Positions 62,277 to 64,000 of a DNA stretch of 64,000 nt are shown here, in pieces; the first letter of the stretch is position 1; each line of letters begins with the position of its first letter. The notes under the pieces are model-generated. The model made no database searches, was not told where the DNA came from, and saw only the letters and a program-made list of their open reading frames with translations. This DNA comes from Alphaproteobacteria bacterium (GTDB lineage: Bacteria; Pseudomonadota; Alphaproteobacteria; Pelagibacterales; Pelagibacteraceae), in assembly GCA_016870175.1 (NCBI GenBank), contig VGCG01000003.1, positions 1-64,000 of the forward strand, in the 5' to 3' direction. The position numbers were made by a program, and so were the translations under genes.

Positions 62277-62606
62277 TTAGTAACGCATATTTGATCTTCT
62301 TTTAGATAATTTTACAGGATATTTTTTTGCATTTTTGATCATTTTTTTGAAAAAACTTTTTTCAATATCAATATTCATTTTTTTTGAAATTCTAACCAAA
62401 TAAAAAAATATATCTGCAATTTCATCTGCCACTTTTTCCTTATCTAATCTTTTAATATCACTATCTTTTAACCATTGAAAAATTTCTACTAGCTCAGAGG
62501 CTTCAACTGAAAGAGCCATAGATAAATTTTTAGGAGAATGAAATTGATCCCAATTCCTAACTTTGACAAAACTTTCTATCTTTTTATTAATTTTCTTTAA
62601 ATCCAT
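62277..62606 (-). CDS. MazG-like nucleotide pyrophosphohydrolase (dCTPase type)
   Basis: All-alpha NTP pyrophosphatase of 109 residues. VRNWDQFHSPKNLSMALSVEASELVEIFQW (in part) has the Trp/His start and the ExxE of the magnesium site, and KVADEIADIFFYLVRIS carries the second acidic ExxD. The single-domain form resembles dCTP pyrophosphatase 1 (RS21-C6). It likely cleans the nucleotide pool of non-canonical or excess dNTPs. It is monocistronic, convergent with the EamA gene. Confidence 0.9.
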   Translation of the reverse strand: MDLKKINKKIESFVKVRNWDQFHSPKNLSMALSVEASELVEIFQWLKDSDIKRLDKEKVADEIADIFFYLVRISKKMNIDIEKSFFKKMIKNAKKYPVKLSKRRSNMRY

Positions 62607-62633
62607 AAAAAAAAAGCTATCTAATTTAACTAT

Positions 62634-62732
62634 ATGATTAAATTACATAAAAAATTAAATAAGACCATCTTTAAAATTAAAAATTTAGAGTTTTACAAGT
62701 CCAAACTAAGAAATAATTTTAAATTTTATTAA
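62634..62732 (+). CDS. Candidate 32-residue basic micro-ORF upstream of rlmJ
   Basis: From ATG 62634 to TAA at 62730-62732: a Lys/Asn/Phe-rich peptide (MIKLHKKLNKTIFKIKN then LEFYKSKLRNNFKFY) with no homologue I recognise. Its stop is immediately followed by the ATG of a second short ORF. Without a clear ribosome-binding site it may be chance in such AT-rich DNA, but the stop-start contacts through to rlmJ are noteworthy. Confidence 0.25.
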   Translation: MIKLHKKLNKTIFKIKNLEFYKSKLRNNFKFY

Positions 62733-62804
62733 ATGATGTCTTTTAATAAAAAAATAAACACTAAATTGGTAAAGAAATTAAAAAATTTTAAAAAAATTCT
62801 CTAA
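62733..62804 (+). CDS. Candidate 23-residue micro-ORF abutting rlmJ
   Basis: Encodes a short basic peptide (MMSFNKKINTKLVKKLKN then FKKIL). The start follows the previous stop with no spacer (TAAATG), and its own stop (62802-62804) is directly followed by the rlmJ ATG, again TAAATG. It could be a leader peptide for translational coupling to rlmJ or a coincidence. No family is known. Confidence 0.25.
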   Translation: MMSFNKKINTKLVKKLKNFKKIL

Positions 62805-63635
62805 ATGCTCAGTTACAGACACGGATTTCATGCTGGAAATTTTGCAGATGTTTTTAAGCATTTCTTACTTGTTTATTTGTTGAAAAAATTAAAAAACAAA
62901 AAACCATTCTCTTTTATTGATGCCTTTGCAGGTGCTGGAAAGTATTTTTTAAATGATCCTTTTATGAAAAAAAATAAAGAGTATTTAAATGGTATTACAA
63001 AAGTTTTATCATCTAATATTAAAGACCCTTTTATAAAGGATTATTTAGATCTGGTTAAAATAGGAAATTTTAATAATAAAACAATATCTTTTTACCCAGG
63101 TTCTTGCCTTTTATCTTTGATGGTTTTAGATAAAAAAGATAAAATTTATTTATCAGAACTTCATAATAATGAATTTACAATTTTAAAAAAAAATTTTGAA
63201 AAAAATAAAAATATTAAAATTGAAAAAAAAGATGCCTATTCTTTTTTAAATCAAATAATCAATTTTTATAAAGGTAACAAATTAATTTTAATTGATCCAT
63301 CCTATGAAGTTAAAAATGAATACGAAAAAATTATTAAATTGGTCAAACATAATACAAATCAATTTCCCAGTAGTTGTTTTTTAATTTGGTATCCTGTTTT
63401 AGAGTCTGAAAAAACTTACCTTTTTATTAAAAAATTTATAAATACAAATGTTCAAAATTTAACTCATATCAACATTCAATTAAAAAATTCATTTTTACGT
63501 ATGCAAGGAACTGGTTTCTTTATTGTAAATGCACCATCAAATATGAAAAATGATGTTAGTGAAGGGCTCGAGACTTTATTAGAAATTCTCAAAGATAAAA
63601 ATTTCAAGGCTCAAATAAATTTTAATACTTTTTAG
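62805..63635 (+). CDS. rlmJ: 23S rRNA (adenine-2030-N6)-methyltransferase RlmJ
   Basis: Methylates A2030 of 23S rRNA. The N-terminus MLSYRHGFHAGNFADVFKHFLL is highly diagnostic. The SAM-binding site is FIDAFAGAGKYFL near residue 45, and the catalytic LILIDPSYEVKNEY (DPSY in place of the common DPPY) lies near 165. The C-terminal LRMQGTGFFIVNAP also matches. Length 276. It directly follows two micro-ORFs. Confidence 0.93.
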   Translation: MLSYRHGFHAGNFADVFKHFLLVYLLKKLKNKKPFSFIDAFAGAGKYFLNDPFMKKNKEYLNGITKVLSSNIKDPFIKDYLDLVKIGNFNNKTISFYPGSCLLSLMVLDKKDKIYLSELHNNEFTILKKNFEKNKNIKIEKKDAYSFLNQIINFYKGNKLILIDPSYEVKNEYEKIIKLVKHNTNQFPSSCFLIWYPVLESEKTYLFIKKFINTNVQNLTHINIQLKNSFLRMQGTGFFIVNAPSNMKNDVSEGLETLLEILKDKNFKAQINFNTF

Positions 63636-63768
63636 AAATTCTTAGACAATTTTAAATTCAATAGATATTGTTGTCATAAATACTTTATTAATATAATTTA
63701 CACCTGATTCTAAGAATATAGTTTATTTGTAGTGAGTGTTCTAAAATTATTGAATTTACTTTGATATT

Positions 63769-63790
63769 ATTGGCTAAATCCTTAGCCAAT
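63769..63790. terminator. Strong inverted repeat downstream of rlmJ
   Basis: ATTGGCTAA (63769-63777) and TTAGCCAAT (63782-63790) form a perfect 9-bp stem with an ATCC tetraloop. The downstream plus strand (TTAGATTAG) is only partly T-rich, so as a terminator for rlmJ it would be weak; an operator is an alternative. The stretch 63636-63768 before it shows nothing else. Confidence 0.5.
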
Positions 63791-63838
63791 TTAGATTAGT
63801 AAGTAAAATTTTCTATTTCTCATAAATCTAATTTGTGT

Positions 63839-63850
63839 TAGTAATTACTA
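63839..63850. promoter_or_regulatory. 12-bp palindrome, possible operator of the right-edge gene
   Basis: TAGTAATTACTA is a perfect palindrome lying 100 bases before the ATG of the luciferase-like gene and 10 bases before the structured leader. Such dyad-symmetric sites often bind dimeric repressors. In AT-rich DNA short palindromes also occur by chance, so confidence is limited. Confidence 0.3.
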
Positions 63851-63860
63851 CCTTAAAAAG

Positions 63861-63926
63861 CGATACATAACTCGTCGAGAGTAAAGGTTAATACCGTGTC
63901 GAAAGTGGGATCGGTCGTCTTTTTTA
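63861..63926 (+). promoter_or_regulatory. Structured, GC-richer leader with possible attenuator before luciferase-like gene
   Basis: Three mutually related hairpins are visible. ACTC (63870-63873) pairs with GAGT (63879-63882) around GTCGA. GGT (63886-63888) pairs with ACC (63893-63895) around TAAT. ACCG plus GTC (63893-63896, 63898-63900) pairs with GAT plus CGGT (63909-63911, 63912-63915), followed after CGTC by six T (63920-63925). The last hairpin looks like an intrinsic terminator and competes with the second for ACC. This is the layout of a riboswitch or attenuator, but the core fits no class I know. Confidence 0.45.
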
Positions 63927-63949
63927 AATAACAATTTAAAGGAGGCATG

Positions 63950-64000
63950 ATGAAATTTGGATATTTCTGCAACACTACTAATTGGAAACATAAACCATAC
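63950..64000 (+). CDS. Luciferase-like (LLM) flavin-dependent monooxygenase, 5' end only
   Basis: The first 17 codons after the preferred ATG read MKFGYFCNTTNWKHKPY, which looks like the beta-strand start of bacterial-luciferase-family monooxygenases (MKFGxF). A strong AAAGGAGG ribosome-binding site (63938-63945) precedes two ATGs at 63947 and 63950; the second has the better spacing. The product continues past the right edge, so the enzyme type is only provisional. Known relatives oxidise alkanesulfonates, alkanes or amines using FMNH2. Confidence 0.55.
   Translation, partial: MKFGYFCNTTNWKHKPY

Noticed and set aside
1-64000. CRISPR arrays, insertion sequences, prophage, tRNA or rRNA genes
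   Set aside because: No regular spaced repeats, transposase or phage-like proteins, and no cloverleaf or rRNA sequence was seen on either strand. Short RNAs could still be missed by eye.

Overview
The window is chromosomal DNA from a very AT-rich, tightly packed alphaproteobacterium, most likely a SAR11/Pelagibacterales-type marine oligotroph. This is an inference from several traits: intergenic gaps are mostly a few to some tens of bases, neighbouring genes often overlap, homopolymeric A/T runs are everywhere, and the gene content fits. That content includes betaine-homocysteine methyltransferase behind a SAM-riboswitch-like leader, a large dimethylglycine/sarcosine dehydrogenase-like flavoprotein, a potABCD-type uptake operon, alternative oxidase and six EamA-type permeases. 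There are no rRNA or tRNA genes, CRISPR arrays, transposases or prophage genes.

Layout. 1-7.6 kb is core: fabD (partial, minus), the rpsF-rpsR-rplI-dnaB block, then MMPL transporter-cvpA-purF. 7.8-12.7 kb holds gshA-gshB-EamA, an MFS permease and yajQ. 13-18.7 kb is a methylated-amine/one-carbon area: a DMGDH-like protein, a leader with two pseudoknots and bhmT, then alternative oxidase, a DUF3147 protein and a cupin. 18.7-25.9 kb is accessory: CBS protein with a 46-aa membrane micro-ORF, a beta-hydroxyacid dehydrogenase, a SOUL protein, a two-gene secreted system of unknown function (216 aa plus a 790-aa triple-repeat protein), and an unusual photolyase-like flavoprotein.

25.9-31.8 kb (minus) carries a MOSC protein, a glycine amidinotransferase homologue, creatinase, an EamA permease, moeA and mobA. 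31.9-39.0 kb (plus) is a formate dehydrogenase operon: NifU-like protein, fdhD, a fused NuoE/NuoF-type beta subunit, a molybdenum alpha subunit, and selO. 39-45.1 kb has a DAO-type oxidase, TspO, and an SDR/DUF3833/CFA-type methyltransferase/DUF1365/FAD-oxidoreductase set resembling singlet-oxygen-response lipid-modification clusters. 45.2-51.4 kb has 5-oxoprolinase genes (pxpC, pxpB, pxpA), a TPR protein, an aldehyde dehydrogenase and a ureohydrolase. 51.5-58.4 kb has a putative metalloprotease plus cyclophilin, then a potABCD-type operon with a D-2-hydroxyacid dehydrogenase at its end. 58.6-64 kb has three more EamA permeases, a class II aldolase, a MazG-like pyrophosphohydrolase, rlmJ, and a structured leader in front of a truncated luciferase-like monooxygenase.

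How the parts fit. Betaine demethylation (BHMT, DMGDH-like protein, DAO oxidase) and creatine cleavage (creatinase) both lead to sarcosine and glycine. Formate released by one-carbon oxidation could be burned by the NAD-linked formate dehydrogenase, whose cofactor genes lie beside it. Guanidino compounds recur (amidinotransferase, creatinase, ureohydrolase, polyamine-type ABC importer), suggesting use of guanidino/polyamine nitrogen. The strongest leads for undescribed biology are the two-gene secreted repeat system, the amidinotransferase-creatinase pair, the double pseudoknot leader of bhmT, the possibly rearranged photolyase and the structured leader at the right edge.
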